Assembly (NCBI GenBank): GCA_036927565.1
Contig: JAYESD010000007.1
Location: forward strand, 4,485,644 to 4,549,643
Reading direction: 5' to 3'
Source of the DNA: Tuctoria greenei
Taxonomy: Eukaryota > Streptophyta > Magnoliopsida > Poales > Poaceae
Length of the DNA stretch: 64,000 nt
The notes under the pieces were generated by a model. That model made no database searches, was not told the DNA's origin, and saw nothing but the letters and a program-made list of their open reading frames with translations. The stretch's first letter is position 1, and each line of letters begins with the position of its first letter. A program made the position numbers and the translations under genes. Positions 11,186-22,904 of the stretch are shown one piece after another.

Positions 11186-14100
11186 TCATTTGCTGCTATT
11201 CCCGTTGCACTGGTGAACGAAACCGTTGGCGTGGGTGTTACCGTTTGCGTGGATCCCGTTGCTGCTGCTGCTACTGCCAACATCCTTGCGCTTCAGGCTG
11301 GGCGTCTTCACCCCCCAAATGCGGATCGTATGATCATCGCTTGCAGATGCGAGCATGTGTGGATTTGCAGGATTCCAGCTTACGCAGTTGACTGTGCCAG
11401 AGTGGCCAGGAAGAGTCTCAATGAGATCACCAGTGGCCCTGTGCCATATATAGACCTGAAAATGAAAAATTATTGCACATTACACATCGGCGGTAAATAG
11501 CCAGACCAACCAACTTCTGGTCACGGCAAGCTAAACCTTCTGTTTTCCATGACAACTTAAGATCTAATAAATTTTTAATGAAACAATATGCAAAGTTGCT
11601 TATTTCTCACTCTCCAACATGGATGGCACTACTACATGCCTCCATTTCATCAACGAGGTAACAGTTTAATAGTCAGACTGTAAAATCGACTTCCTTTGGG
11701 CAAATCGACTCCTTCCAACAGATCAAACTCTGAAGTCCACCTGACATCTCTTACTCAGCATTTTCAAATAATGGGACTTGTGGTAGATGTGGCAATGAAT
11801 ACGCTGCATACTGAAACAGCGAGTGCATACACACAGTGCATACTAAATTTTCATAAGACTGAAGAACAGGCCTGGATGCAAGTGCCAACTCCAACGTTGT
11901 GCGGGTGATGTCTTATCAGATACAAAAAGAAAATAGTAACAATGATAATGTGGTCTATGTTCACTGGCAGAATTGACTACTCGGGCAAAAGGAACTCTAG
12001 GTCAATCATGCAATTTCACAACCAAACATTTGTCAGGGAGTAAAATCGACTTCGTTTGGGTGAATCGACTACTTCCAAGAGATCAAACTCTGAAATCCAC
12101 CTGACATCTCTTACTCAGTATTTCAGATAATGGGACTTGTGGTAGATGTGGCAATGAATACGCTGCATACTGAAACAGCGAGTGCATAAACACAGTGCAT
12201 ACTAAATTTTCATAAGACTGGAGAACAGGCCTGGATGCAAGTGCCAACTCCAACAGTGTGCGGGTGATGTCTTATCAGATACAAAAAGAAAACAGTAACA
12301 ATGATAATGTGGTCTATGTTCACTGGCAGAATTGACTACTTGGGCAAAAGGAACTCTAGGTCAATCATGCAATTTCACAACCAAACATTTGTCAGGGAGT
12401 AAAATCGACTTCGTTTGGGCGAATCGACTACTTCCAAGAGATCAAACTCTGAAATCCACCTGACATCTCTTACTCAGTATTTCAGATAATGGGACTTGTG
12501 GTAGATGTGGCAATGAATACGCTGCATACTGAAACAGCGAGTGCATAAACACAGTGCATACTAAATTTTCATAAGACTGGAGAACAGGCCTGGATGCAAG
12601 TGCCAACTCCAACAGTGTGCGGGTGATGTCTTATCAGATACAAAAAGAAAATAGTAACAATGATAATGTGGTCTATGTTCACTGGCAGAATTGACTACTT
12701 GGGCAAAAGGAACTCTAGGTCAATCATGCAATTTCACAACCAAACATTTGTCAGGGAGTAAAATCGACTTCGTTTGGGCGAATCGACTACTTCCAAGAGA
12801 TCAAACTCTGAAATCCACCTGACATCTCTTACTCAGTATTTCAGATAATGGGACTTGTGGTAGATGTGGCAATGAATACGCTGCATACTGAAACAGCGAG
12901 TGCATAAACACAGTGCATACTAAATTTTCATAAGACTGGAGAACAGGCCTGGATGCAAGTGCCAACTCCAACAGTGTGCGGGTGATGTCTTATCAGATAC
13001 AAAAAGAAAATAGTAACAATGAATCGAGGATCGACGAAATGATAACATGGTCTATATTCACTGGCAGAATTGACTACTCGGGCAAAAGGAACTCTAGGTC
13101 AATCATGCAATTTCACAACCAAACATTTGTCAGGGAGTAGCACATATTAATAGACGATAAATTTAAGTGCATCCCTAGTAATAGTTCTATAGGTATAGGT
13201 TGTCAAAATACCTGTGAATCTTCGCTCCCACTAGCAATAAAAGCTTGCTCAGATCCACCAAAACAAGACCGTATCACAAACCGGTTGCGCTTATGGCCAC
13301 TGTACCGGTTGACTCGGATAGGTTCATTCCTTACGCTCCACAAATGGATCTCCTCACTTGTAAGATTTACAAGCAAGAAACCACCATCTTCTGATAGAGA
13401 AAATGAAGTGATAGTACTATCCTCTTCAATTAGAGTCTCATGTTTTGTCTCCCTATCCAATAAAAGAATTGTGGAATCTCTATGCATGCTTATTATAAGT
13501 TTTCCATCTTTTGATACAGCAAAATCATACGTTCTTGATTGTCTCTGCCCTTTCCAACAATCTACTTCTTTACCGTCTAGATCCCAAATGCAAAAGTTCT
13601 GATCTGTTAGACCAGACAATATTTGCTTTCCATCCGGAAACCAAGCACATGATATCAAACCAAGGCCAGGCTTTTGGTAAATATGAATACATTTACCAGA
13701 TTTAACATCCCAGCGCCTGATCGCTTCTTCCATTCCACATGTGAGAAGCTGGCGATCATCAGGGCTCCACGCAACCATCATCACTGAGCTCCCATGACCA
13801 CTCAATATATGCTTCAGTAATAGCTCTCCATCTTCTTCGACCTATGAAAGAAAAGAAAGAAGATTATTGCACCAAGTAAACATTGAGAAACAGAAAAATA
13901 AACCTCACCACCTTACAACAGAACAAAAAAGGATGTCAAGTAACAGTAGGGGCTTCCCCTACCAGCCTATCGTATATTCATCAAAAATAAAATGAGAAGG
14001 TGGTTTTCCTTTGAGAAACAAAGGTTAATTAAACTGCAATTCATGTTCATATGGGCTCAATTGCATGGCCTTGGAATTATAAGACAAGCTGTCAGTGAAC

Positions 14101-16069
14101 AGAGAGATCTAAAGACTTAATAGAGAAGTGGCAGGACGCACAGCATAAAACTGACGAACATCTAAACAGCTGTCAAGTCAGCAGTAGGTAACTAGGTATT
14201 AAGGGGAACAATTACATGAAACAAAAATTTTCTGCCTTATTTTCAAGAAACGACCAAGTATTTAGCAAGTTTTGGAACACAACAGGAAAACAAAAGCATC
14301 AGTAAAGTTGGACAAGTTCATGTCTTGAAATGGGGTACAAAATAAGAAACTGTGGGATAAGCCTTTCTGCTCTTACACATATCATGAGAAACGCACGAGT
14401 TAGAAAGATAGGTTCACAAGTTTACCTCCCATATGATTGCGGTTTTATCATTTGATGCTGAGGCTAAGTACTCCCCATTATTTGAGAATTGGAGAAACCA
14501 GACTTCATCTTGGTGTGCACGTAAAACCTGTAACAAAGTTTTGCATGTAGATTACTACCAGCAAATTTTAAGAGAGAAGATTGTTCCTAAAAAGAAGTTA
14601 TCTAACTTCAAGGAAGATTTTAGCTGAAAACAAACCAACAAAGTATGACATCACGTGAAATTTTAGTGTTTGTATTTATCTTCTCTACTCAGAATCGAAG
14701 AACAGTTTCATAACATGAAAAGTTGACTTCAGCTGTATACTCTATGAAGAAAAAAGATGAGTAGCACTCCAACTTTATCAAAATTATTCTCATAGAAATA
14801 CATTTACAATAACATAATGATACAAATCACTAGTTGGTGTCAAAGAGTGAGAAGAGCAAACAGTGAGGAGGAACCGAAGGAATAAGTGAACAAAGTTAAA
14901 ATGGGAAGAAGATGTCTGGTGGGAAGCATAAGAGGTTTACAAGTTATAAAGCTGGATCGTGCCCGCAGGTTTGTAAAATGCAACATGAAAGTTCAGACGT
15001 CTGTTACTTTCATTCAAACTATTGAATTGAGCCATTCAAATACACCAAAAAAAAAACATGTTTCAAGTAATCTAAGTGATGAATAGAGAAAATGCATGAC
15101 TGTTTCAGCAGCGTCACAGAGCAGTAGACCTAGAACTAGCACTACATAAGCACTTAAGGCAAGTAAACAACTTTGATTCGCAAAGCAATATTCAAAAAAG
15201 CAAGATAAGCATTAAGAAGACACTGAATTTTCATTTTATCTACCGCACTACAAAGAAACAAGCATAGTTTTTACCTGCAGCGTGCGAGATGGTATCTGAT
15301 CCTTCCCACAGTGATGATCAATGTAGAGTGACAACCCATCAATAGAATTATGGAAGTAGCAAGCATCTCGTTGTACAGTAAGCGCTTGTTCAACTAAATT
15401 TTCTAATCTCCTCTCTGGTACCATAACAGTGGGAGGGAGCACCTTCTGCAATTCCTCTAGGAGTTTCAGGTGTGAATTAGAAGAATCCATGCCAATCTTT
15501 GAAAAACCAAGGAACAGCTGCTGTGGAGAACACAAAATTATACAACTCGACAGTTCATGCACTCTTTTTCTGTTAACACCAAGGGGTGTGATTTCACTTT
15601 GTAAAGTCTTCATAGCACCCATGACATTGTCATTTCTCAGAAGTTCGAAGAATTTCTGCTCCAATATCAAAAATGCAGCAGACTTCACAACATTTTCATC
15701 CAGAAGTCCAATCTTATTCAAGGTAGCTACTGCATTATCCCAATGCCCATCAATCACCTGCTTCCTGAAAAGATTCACCATAGGGCTGTGCAAAGTTATC
15801 CCTGACTCTTCCTCCAGAACCGCTCCAGTTTTTTCATATCCTAGACTATACAGAGCTTTTGTGATTATCCTGACAAATTCGTCCTTCTTAATGACACACT
15901 TAGAACCAACCATAACTTCTTTCCCTTGGGAAGGCAAAGGTCTAGCCATTGTACTTCCCAAAGGATTAGCAGATTTTGGAAAAGAGGAACAGTCTGGCAA
16001 GCTTGCTGATTCTACTGAGGATGCTCTTGCGCGTTTTGAGGGTGGTTCATCATCTTCAAAACCTCCCAT
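11186..16069 (-). CDS. WDR26/GID7-like LisH-CTLH-WD40 protein, 4 coding exons, 598 aa
   Basis: Coding exons are 15275-16069, 14426-14527, 13212-13841 and 11186-11455, all phase 0 with GT/AG borders, giving 598 residues; plant WDR26 homologues are close to this length. The N-terminus is acidic/basic (MGGFEDDEPPSKRAR). A LisH helix motif lies at about 62-93 and a CTLH region at about 94-163. WD40 repeats start at about residue 270 (HQDEVWFLQFS; SGHGSSVMMVAWSPDDRQLL; GSEDSQVYIWH; DDHTIRIWG). The tail is Ser/Asn/His-rich. WDR26/GID7 proteins are scaffold and substrate-linked subunits of the GID/CTLH E3 ubiquitin ligase, and in plants are also linked to stress and hormone signalling. The 5'UTR appears split: an acceptor-like CAG precedes 16174, and the other leader exon is probably near 19890-20140. 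The last intron carries a satellite array and the leader intron a LINE, both listed separately. Confidence 0.93.
11681..13137. repeat. Intronic tandem array: four copies of a ~359-bp unit
   Basis: The word taaaatcgac marks unit starts at 11681, 12041, 12400 and 12759. The array ends at cagggagta near 13137. Periods are 360, 359 and 359 bp; the last copy is ~20 bp longer through a small insertion around 13020-13045 (gaatcgaggatcgacgaa). Copies 2-4 are almost identical by eye, while the first is more diverged (cctttgggcaaat). The array fills most of the intron between the WD40 exons 11186-11455 and 13212-13841. It contains no conserved ORF and no spacer variation, so it is a direct tandem repeat, not a CRISPR-like array. 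Confidence 0.92.
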
Positions 16070-16174
16070 GAAAAGTCAAAATCAACCCATATATTTTTTT
16101 CTACTTCTGGAAAGGTGATTTTATGCAAGGTCCAAATAGGATGTCCCAGGAGTTCCGTCAGAGAATGGAAATTT
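16070..16174 (-). other. WDR26-like 5'UTR segment
   Basis: The segment between the start codon (16069) and an acceptor-like CTGCAG at 16175-16180 looks like the 3' part of a split leader. It contains no upstream ATG in a good context. Inferred only. Confidence 0.45.
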
Positions 16175-16264
16175 CTGCAGAGAAACAATTAATCTGAAAA
16201 TCATGGTTTATTAAACAAGGCCAAGATTCTATCCCAACTCTTCTACAATTTGTAGTGCATACTC

Positions 16265-16283
16265 ACCAGATGAATATGCATAA
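16265..16283. repeat. LINE target-site duplication, left copy
   Basis: accagatgaatatgcataa (19 bp) is repeated exactly at 18843-18861, bracketing the LINE. Confidence 0.85.
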
Positions 16284-18842
16284 CAACAACAACAACAATC
16301 AAGCCTTTGTTCCAAACAAGTTGGGGTCGGCTAGAAATGAAACCCAACAATTTTGAAGAAAAGTAATAGAAAATAAGATGAGAGTAAAAAAATAAAAAAT
16401 AAAAAAAATATAAATAAAATAACATTCTCATTTTATTTATTTTAGAAATAGATTAATAAGAAAGCAGATAAGAGTAACAAAATTTGAATAAACTAAGATT
16501 TTGGCACATGAATTGCTAATTTCCATGCAGTCCTATCATGAGCCAAATATCTAGGTATGTCTCACTCCTTTTAAGTCTCGTTTCACCGCCTCCTTCCATG
16601 TCAACCTTGGTCGACCTCTACCCCTCCTAAAATTTTCTCTACTCTTTATAATCCCACTGTTAACCGGTGCTTCTGAAGGTCTCTGCTGAATATGCCCAAA
16701 CCACCGTAGGCGATGTTAGACTAGCTTCTCCTCAATCAGTGCCACCCCTACCCTATCACGTATCACCTTGTTCCTAATTTTGTCTCTTCTTGTGTGACCG
16801 CACATCCACCGTAGCATGCACATCTCCGCAACACTCATTTGTTGGACATGTTGCCTTTTAGTTGACTAACATTCTGCTCCATACATCATCGCAGGTCTGA
16901 TCATTGTTCTATAGAATTTTCTTTCAATTTTTGTAGAACTTTCTTATCACATAAGATTCTAGATGCTTGTCGCCACTTCATCCACCCGATCTTGATCATG
17001 TGGCAAACATCTTCGTCAATATCACCATTGCTTTGTAACATTGATCCTAAATATCGAAATGTGTCCCTTCTAGGTACTACTTGTCCTTGTAAACTAACAT
17101 TTCCATCCTCGCGCCCGACATCACTAAAGTTGCATCTCATATACTCGGTCTTGGTTCTACTAAGTCTAAACCTCTTAGACTCTAAGGACTGCCTCCATAG
17201 CTCCAATTTTCTATCAACATCATCCCTAGTTTCATCTACCAACACTACATCATCAGCAAAAAGCATACACCAAGGGGTATCCCCTTGTATATCCTTCGAA
17301 CACCTCAACCATCACTAGAGAAAAATGTATGGACTTAAGGTTGATCCTTGGTGTAGCCCTTAAGCCCTATTGTGATAGGAAAAGTATCAACCTCACTATC
17401 TCTTACGCGAACACTTGTCACCACATTATCATACATATCCTTGATAAGGTTAATGTACTTTATTGGGACTTTGTGTTTCTCTAACGCCCACCACATGACC
17501 GACTTTGGTACCTTATCGTATGCCTTCTCCAAGTCAATGAACACCATATATAGGTCCTTCTTTTGCTCCCTATATCTCTACATAAGCGGACGGAGTAAGA
17601 AAATCGCTTTCATAGTGGACCTCCCAGGCATAAAACCAAACTGGTTTTAGTGACATTGATCACTTTCCTCAAGCGGTGTTCAAACACTCTCTTCCAGAGC
17701 TTCATAGTATGATTCATAAGCTTAATTCCTCGGTAATTAGTACAACTTTGAACATCTCCTTTATTTTTGAAGATGGGTACTAAAATACTTTTCTGCCACT
17801 CTTCAGACATTTTGTTTGACTGAAAAATGCGGTTGAATAGTTTAGTGAGTCATACTATTGCTACATCCCCAAACATCTCCACACCTCAATGGGGACATCA
17901 TCAGGGTCGAGGGCATTTCCTCCTTTCATCCTTTTTAAGACCTCTCTAACCTCAAACTCTTGTATCCTCCGCACGAATCGTCTATTGGTGTCATCAAATG
18001 AGTCATCCAACTCAAACCTAATGCTCTCATTTCCGTCATTGAATAGTCCGTTGAAGTAGTCCCGCCATATGTTCCTAATCTCTTCATCCTTCAATAGAAT
18101 TTGATTTGTCTCATCCTTAATGCATTTGACTTGGTTGAGATCCCTCACCTTCCTCTCGCGAAGTTTCGCCATCTTGTATATATCCTTTTCGCCTTCTTTT
18201 GTCCCTAGCCTCTCATATAACGCATCATAGGCATGCCCCCTTACTTTACTCACAACACGTCTTGCATTTTTCTTAACCTCTTTATACTTCGTCATGTTAC
18301 TTGCGCTTCTCTCATGATGCCAGCTCTTACAAGACTCCTCCTTAATAGCTTTTTATACATCTTCATTACACCACCAAGTGTCTTTATCTACAAGTTTCTT
18401 ACCTTTTGTCCACCCAAGCAGCTCCCTAGCTGCCTTCCTAATGTAAGTCGTCATCTTCACCCACATACTATCCGCATCTTCCTCTTCGCTCCAAGGTCCT
18501 TCCGCGATCATCCTCCTTTTGAATGATTGTTGTGCTTCATCCTTCAACTTCCACCACTTTGTTCTTGCGGTTTTAACATCTTTGTATCGTGGCACACGCA
18601 CGTGAAAACGAAAGTCAGCTACCACAAGTCTATGTTATGAAACAACATATTCCCCAGGAATCACCTTACAATCTAAGCATGCCCCCCTCTCCCTTCTCCT
18701 AGTGAGGATATAGTCGATTTGACTAGAATGTTGGGCACTAGTAAAGGTCACTAAGTGAGATAACCTCTTCTTAAAGAGGGTGTTAGCTACCAATAGATCA
18801 TAAGCTACAGCAAAATCTAGGATATCCTTACCCTCCTGGTTT
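16284..18842 (-). mobile_element. 5'-truncated RTE-clade LINE, ~2.56 kb, in the WDR26-like leader intron
   Basis: The element is on the minus strand, with its 3' tail at the low-coordinate end as a TTG-type trinucleotide repeat (seen as caacaacaac at about 16284-16300) next to the 'aagcctttgttccaaacaagttggggt' region typical of grass RTE-like LINEs. RTE elements end in short simple repeats rather than long poly-A. Reading inward, the 5' end begins inside the AP endonuclease (HSSQIDYILTRRR, about 18700), followed by a linker and the reverse transcriptase (YRGIKLMNHTMKLWKR; VFIDLEKAYDKVP; CMLFADDVVLVDE near 17265) and its C-terminal region. Frameshifts and stops break the frame repeatedly. The exact 19-bp target duplication shows a single insertion event. 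Confidence 0.9.
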
Positions 18843-18860
18843 ACCAGATGAATATGCATA
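16900..18860 (-). pseudogene. LINE endonuclease/reverse transcriptase remnant
   Basis: Six minus-strand open segments (18635-18859, 18353-18625, 17861-18295, 17610-17810, 17335-17547, 16901-17308) are in consecutive LINE order but different frames. They cover the end of the AP endonuclease, the RT fingers and palm (FADD box present), and the thumb. The N-terminal endonuclease half is missing because of 5' truncation. It is not functional. In intact relatives this single protein nicks target DNA and reverse-transcribes the LINE RNA in place. Confidence 0.85.
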
Positions 18861-18861
18861 A

Positions 18862-19640
18862 AAAAGGGAAATAATAAAAATTATTGACTCAAATAATGCG
18901 AAGGAACACATTGCAGTGAGACAGAGTGAAAAAACTCACTAATCTGATGGGACATAATACATACTGACAAGGCCACCAACCCAACCATCACCAAACACCA
19001 TACAAGAGACCCCAAATGTACAAATAGCATTTGCTTACAATTGATCCTAGTAGTCCAACATTATATGCATTAATCTAGCAAAACATATAGAAACAACTAT
19101 ATTTACTCAAAGCCATAAACATCCCCAATATACGACAGTTAAATTCCGATCCAGCAAGTACAAAAGCACAATGCTAGATCTACAACTTTCAGACTGCAGA
19201 CATTCCTACCTAGCAAAAGTTCTCGGCCTATCCCACATGCCACACCTACAAAGGCACAGCTGTAGCAAGCACATTTGACATGCTTGTGCATAAGCTGTGG
19301 TAGGTTGTACTAATGTAAGCAAAAATTATATTTTTGAAGGCGGATGTCTGGGTGACCCTAAACTTCCCTAGCAAACTACTCAGTCAGTCAGTCCATCTTT
19401 GTGCGTACCATAGGCTCTATTGACAAGCAACATCAGCAACACTCTACTGTTGTCACGGCGCTACTTCTTAATGCACCACTCTAACCATTCCTTGATAACA
19501 ACAGCTTCTAAACCTAACGATCATACCAATCAGATCAGTTCCAGAAAAGGTTAATAACACTAACATGTTGAATCCAATTTGCAATCTGCTACTCCAGTTA
19601 TATAGTATATACTGCTCAACTAATTGCCACGAACTAGCAC
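18862..19640. other. Rest of the WDR26-like leader intron
   Basis: AT-rich intronic-looking sequence without ORFs or recognised repeats. It ends where the GC-rich leader begins. Confidence 0.35.
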
Positions 19641-19888
19641 CCATTTGATGCCGCTTTGCAATGGTACTCGACAATTCTCGCACGGATACTCAGGATGCAG
19701 CGTCCGGACGGCAACCGATCATCATCAAATCCGCGCACGGGAACTCAGTCCCTGAGCAAATTCATCTGTTCATCGTACCTAAACCGCACCGACGCAGCAG
19801 TAACCGGCGCACCGAACCCCCTCCCCACGCGGCAGGCACCGAGCAGCACACAGGCAGAGCAAGGATTAGCGACCGGAAGGACCCTGAC

Positions 19889-20150
19889 CTCCGGTCCAGG
19901 GCCCGATCCCCGCCGATTCGCCGGGGAACCACGGGAAAAGCCTCGAATCCACGCCGACTCGCGCGGGGTCTCCGGAGAATCGCCGGCGCCAGAGGAGGGG
20001 AGACGGCGCGACGGTCGGATTGGGTGGGGAAAGCGGCAAGGGGCGAGAGAGAGAGATGGGAGGAGGAGTGGTGGTGTTTGGCTTGAGGGAGAGGGGAACC
20101 GACTGAATAGAAAAGGGCAAGGGATGCAGGGAGCGACACAGCATGTTCAG
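19889..20150 (-). promoter_or_regulatory. Probable first 5'UTR exon and core promoter of the WDR26-like gene
   Basis: This is a GC-rich CpG-dense block with a CTCTCTCTC tract on the minus strand (20046-20054), preceded at higher coordinates by AT-rich DNA. That is the usual grass pattern of promoter followed by GC-rich leader. A donor-like GTCAGG follows 19889 on the minus strand. No protein with family resemblance is encoded, although ORFs of up to 171 codons are open because of base composition. Confidence 0.45.
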
Positions 20151-20242
20151 AGGGTAGAAGAGGCAGAGTGATGGTACCTTGTGGATCTCTCCTTCTAATT
20201 TTTTACTTCTCTCTTTAATTGTTTCTTGTTTGTAGTGTTGAA

Positions 20243-20467
20243 ATAAAAGGAGAGTCTAATTTTTAATTGGCTGAAAATATAGAGTTCATTCATTCGACGC
20301 TACTTTAGATCTATATCTAACGACTACTCTCTCTGTTTCAAAATATTTATCACTCTCTAATTTAGCAAGAGTGCTAAAATAAAATGAGAGTAAAATTTTT
20401 AATCGGCTTAAAATATAGAGTTCATTCACTCAACGCTTACAGCCTTAGATCTATATCTAACAACTAC
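20243..20467. repeat. Duplicated ~85-bp segment upstream of the WDR26-like gene
   Basis: 20243-20325 and 20379-20467 are diverged direct copies. Both read aaataaaa-gagagt...tttttaat-ggct-aaaatatagagttcattca, then agatctatatctaac and actac. They are separated by a Stowaway-like word (ctctctgtttcaaaatattt). Confidence 0.75.
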
Positions 20468-20548
20468 AACTTATAATTTTTCTATATTCAATACATTAAT
20501 ATTTTTTATAATAGTCAATACAAAATCCTCTAAAAGCGTAAAATGACA

Positions 20549-20628
20549 CTCCCTTCTTTCTCAAAAGATTGTCACTTTTAGTTTATTTTTTAAATTAAAG
20601 ATGACAATATTTTGAGAAAAGAGGAAGT
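20549..20628. mobile_element. Stowaway-like foldback MITE, ~80 bp
   Basis: The ends are inverted: ctcccttctttctcaaaaga...tgtca and its counterpart tgaca...ttttgagaaaagaggaagta, around a short AT-rich loop. The CTCCCT-like terminus is characteristic of grass Stowaway/Tc1-mariner derivatives. Confidence 0.65.
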
Positions 20629-21099
20629 AACTAACAACAAACTTAGGAATATTAAAATAGATTTGAGTCCTTCGCGTTGAGTAAAAAGACCTTAAATTCT
20701 ATTGAAAATAGAATTATCATAAAATAAAATGTCAGTATTGGTAAAGAAAACAATTACTCCATCCGTTTCGTAAAGAATGTTGCTCTCGACAAGAAGTTGA
20801 ACAAAAAAATAAATTGTGAAGAGTTGTTCGAGCGACGACTAAATCGGTACAGACAGAGTAGATCATATTGATCCCATGTTCCCTGTCACGGGCAAGTTCA
20901 GAACATTAGTCGTGTACTCGTGTTGCTAATTTAAAGGTAAATTATACATTAGCGGACCAAAACAAAACATGTACTCCATGTGTTTGGCTAGAGGTGTACA
21001 AGGGTGCGTGCAGAGAGCTACCCGATTTCTCTTATGTAATCATGCCTTGCTCAGATGGAGTGCATGGTATCTACTGCACCCCATTCATTTTGTATAATT

Positions 21100-21180
21100 T
21101 ACTCTCTCTATCTCCAAAAATTCGTCACGCTTTAATTTAAAATAGACTAAAATGTGACAAATTTTTGGAGATGAGAAGAA
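21100..21180. mobile_element. Stowaway-like foldback MITE, ~80 bp
   Basis: The left arm tctctatctccaaaaattcg pairs with the right arm containing aatttttggagatgaga, around an ATTTAAAATAGACTAAAAT loop. Same type as the element at 20549. Confidence 0.65.
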
Positions 21181-21375
21181 TGTTTTTTTTTTCTCTAAAC
21201 GGTGTTTGCTACTGCTTTTGCATTCTGGGCTAAGGCTAGCTAGAAAAAAGTTGGCCCGGCCCAAAAGACAACCCTGGTAGTTGGCAATCACGCAAGCTTG
21301 GGCCTTCACATTTCTGATGATTCTACACAAAAAGCTAGACCGGTGATCCTATACTATCTTAAAAGATCTTTTTTG

Positions 21376-21616
21376 GAACAACTAGAATGCAATCAGCACT
21401 CTAGTGCAATCGTACAAAAAAATAAATCTGAACCGCACAATCAACCTCTAACGCTAGTACATTTTACACTTAAACATCTCCGAATAACACTACATTTATG
21501 TTATCAGGTGGGAGGTTTTAAGTGTAAAAATGTAATAACCATTGGATGAAGTTCGTGTAATTCAGATTTAATTTTTGCACGATTGCATCAGAGTGTTGAT
21601 TGCATTATAGTCGTTC
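21376..21616. mobile_element. Foldback MITE, ~240 bp
   Basis: An extensive imperfect palindrome. The left arm gaacaactagaatgcaatca...ctctagtgcaatcg matches the reverse complement of the right arm (gaacgactataatgcaatca...ctctgatgcaatcg). Pairing continues through aaatctgaa and acattttacacttaaa to near the centre. It encodes nothing. The superfamily is not assigned because clear target duplications were not found. Confidence 0.7.
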
Positions 21617-22904
21617 TCATCTTTTTTAGGCTCAAAAGTAGAATTTTGTGAAGACAGATAAGTATATCAATACCATAATAATTCTAAATATTTTTATGAC
21701 AAAGCTATACTTTTATTACATTCCTATAAAATACTATACTTCTGTGTACATTAACAATAAAAACTTTTTAAAACTTACTTATAACAGAAGTATTGAAAAA
21801 ACGCGTATATTTGAGACCTCTAAAGGCCGTACCCACGTATGTGAAAGGCACATTTACCAGACTGGGAATTCTTATACGCAACCAATGGGGAGGCCTGGCG
21901 TAACAGCTAAAAAGGAGATGTCTGGTGGCCGTGCTGTATGCATCCATTAAGCCGACCTCATGTGTTGGTTGCTCACACTGTCACACACAGATGTGTGGTT
22001 TGGTGACCGGTTTCTGTTAATTCCTACGTGACCAATCGACCGCACGAACGAACATGATCCATCCAACAATCTCAAATCAACTCCTACCAGAAAGGCCAAA
22101 GTACAAACCCAAATGGCACTGCTCACCAATTTGCGTAGGGACATCACCTCGACAGGCAACACTTCACTGTCGGAGGTTATGGATTCGCCAGCTTAGTTGG
22201 AGAGTGACCAAGACCAAATATGGACCTGGACCTGGTTGGGACGGGCCCAGTGCAAAGAGACACATTTTAGTCAAAGGAGAACAGTCTAAACAGAGATTAG
22301 GCAGCTCAGCGACTGTTTTGATGCAGCTCTGTCAGGAGTTAAGGCTGTGTTGTTTCGTGTGGCACCATTTAATTATCTTATATCAGATTATCATAAAAAT
22401 AAAATCAACTGAAAGTTGACATCCTTCAATATTCTGTCGAGACAGTCAGTTGCCCATGCAGTTCATGCTCGACAGCTGCACATCAATAATCCTCTCACTT
22501 CTCTGGTGTGCAATGCCATTCATGTTGCAGCACAGCACAACGCCATGAAGGGCATTTCCAGTAATCACAGAACACGTCAGATTTTTCATAACCCAACACG
22601 ACCAAACAACCAGTTTGTTTCTGGGTGAAATGTACACTTTTTATCAACACTTTATAGTGTCAGGAACAAGGAAAGTTGCTCCTACAGTAATGCATCCAGG
22701 ATTCCAGCATGTCACCAGATCACTTTTTATGTCTTCGCTAACCAAAAAGAAAAAAGAAAAAACAACAACCACAGACCTTTGGAAATAAAAAGAGGGAGAG
22801 AAGAAAGTTACAAACACATAATTTGATTGGTGTATTGCAAGATCCTATAGTACTAACTAAAGAATCAATATGTATCAGTGAAATTATTGATCAGCAAGTC
22901 ATAT
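21617..22904. other. Intergenic between the WDR26-like promoter and the epimerase 3' end
   Basis: No gene, RNA gene or clear repeat is recognised. The right-hand part from about 22640 is probably the epimerase 3'UTR and terminator on the minus strand. Confidence 0.4.

Noticed and set aside
11681..13137. Regularly spaced repeats that could suggest a CRISPR-like array
   Set aside because: The units are contiguous 359-bp copies with no short repeat plus unique spacer structure, in a plant intron.
15429..16118. 229-codon + strand ORF
   Set aside because: Antisense shadow of the first WDR26-like coding exon.
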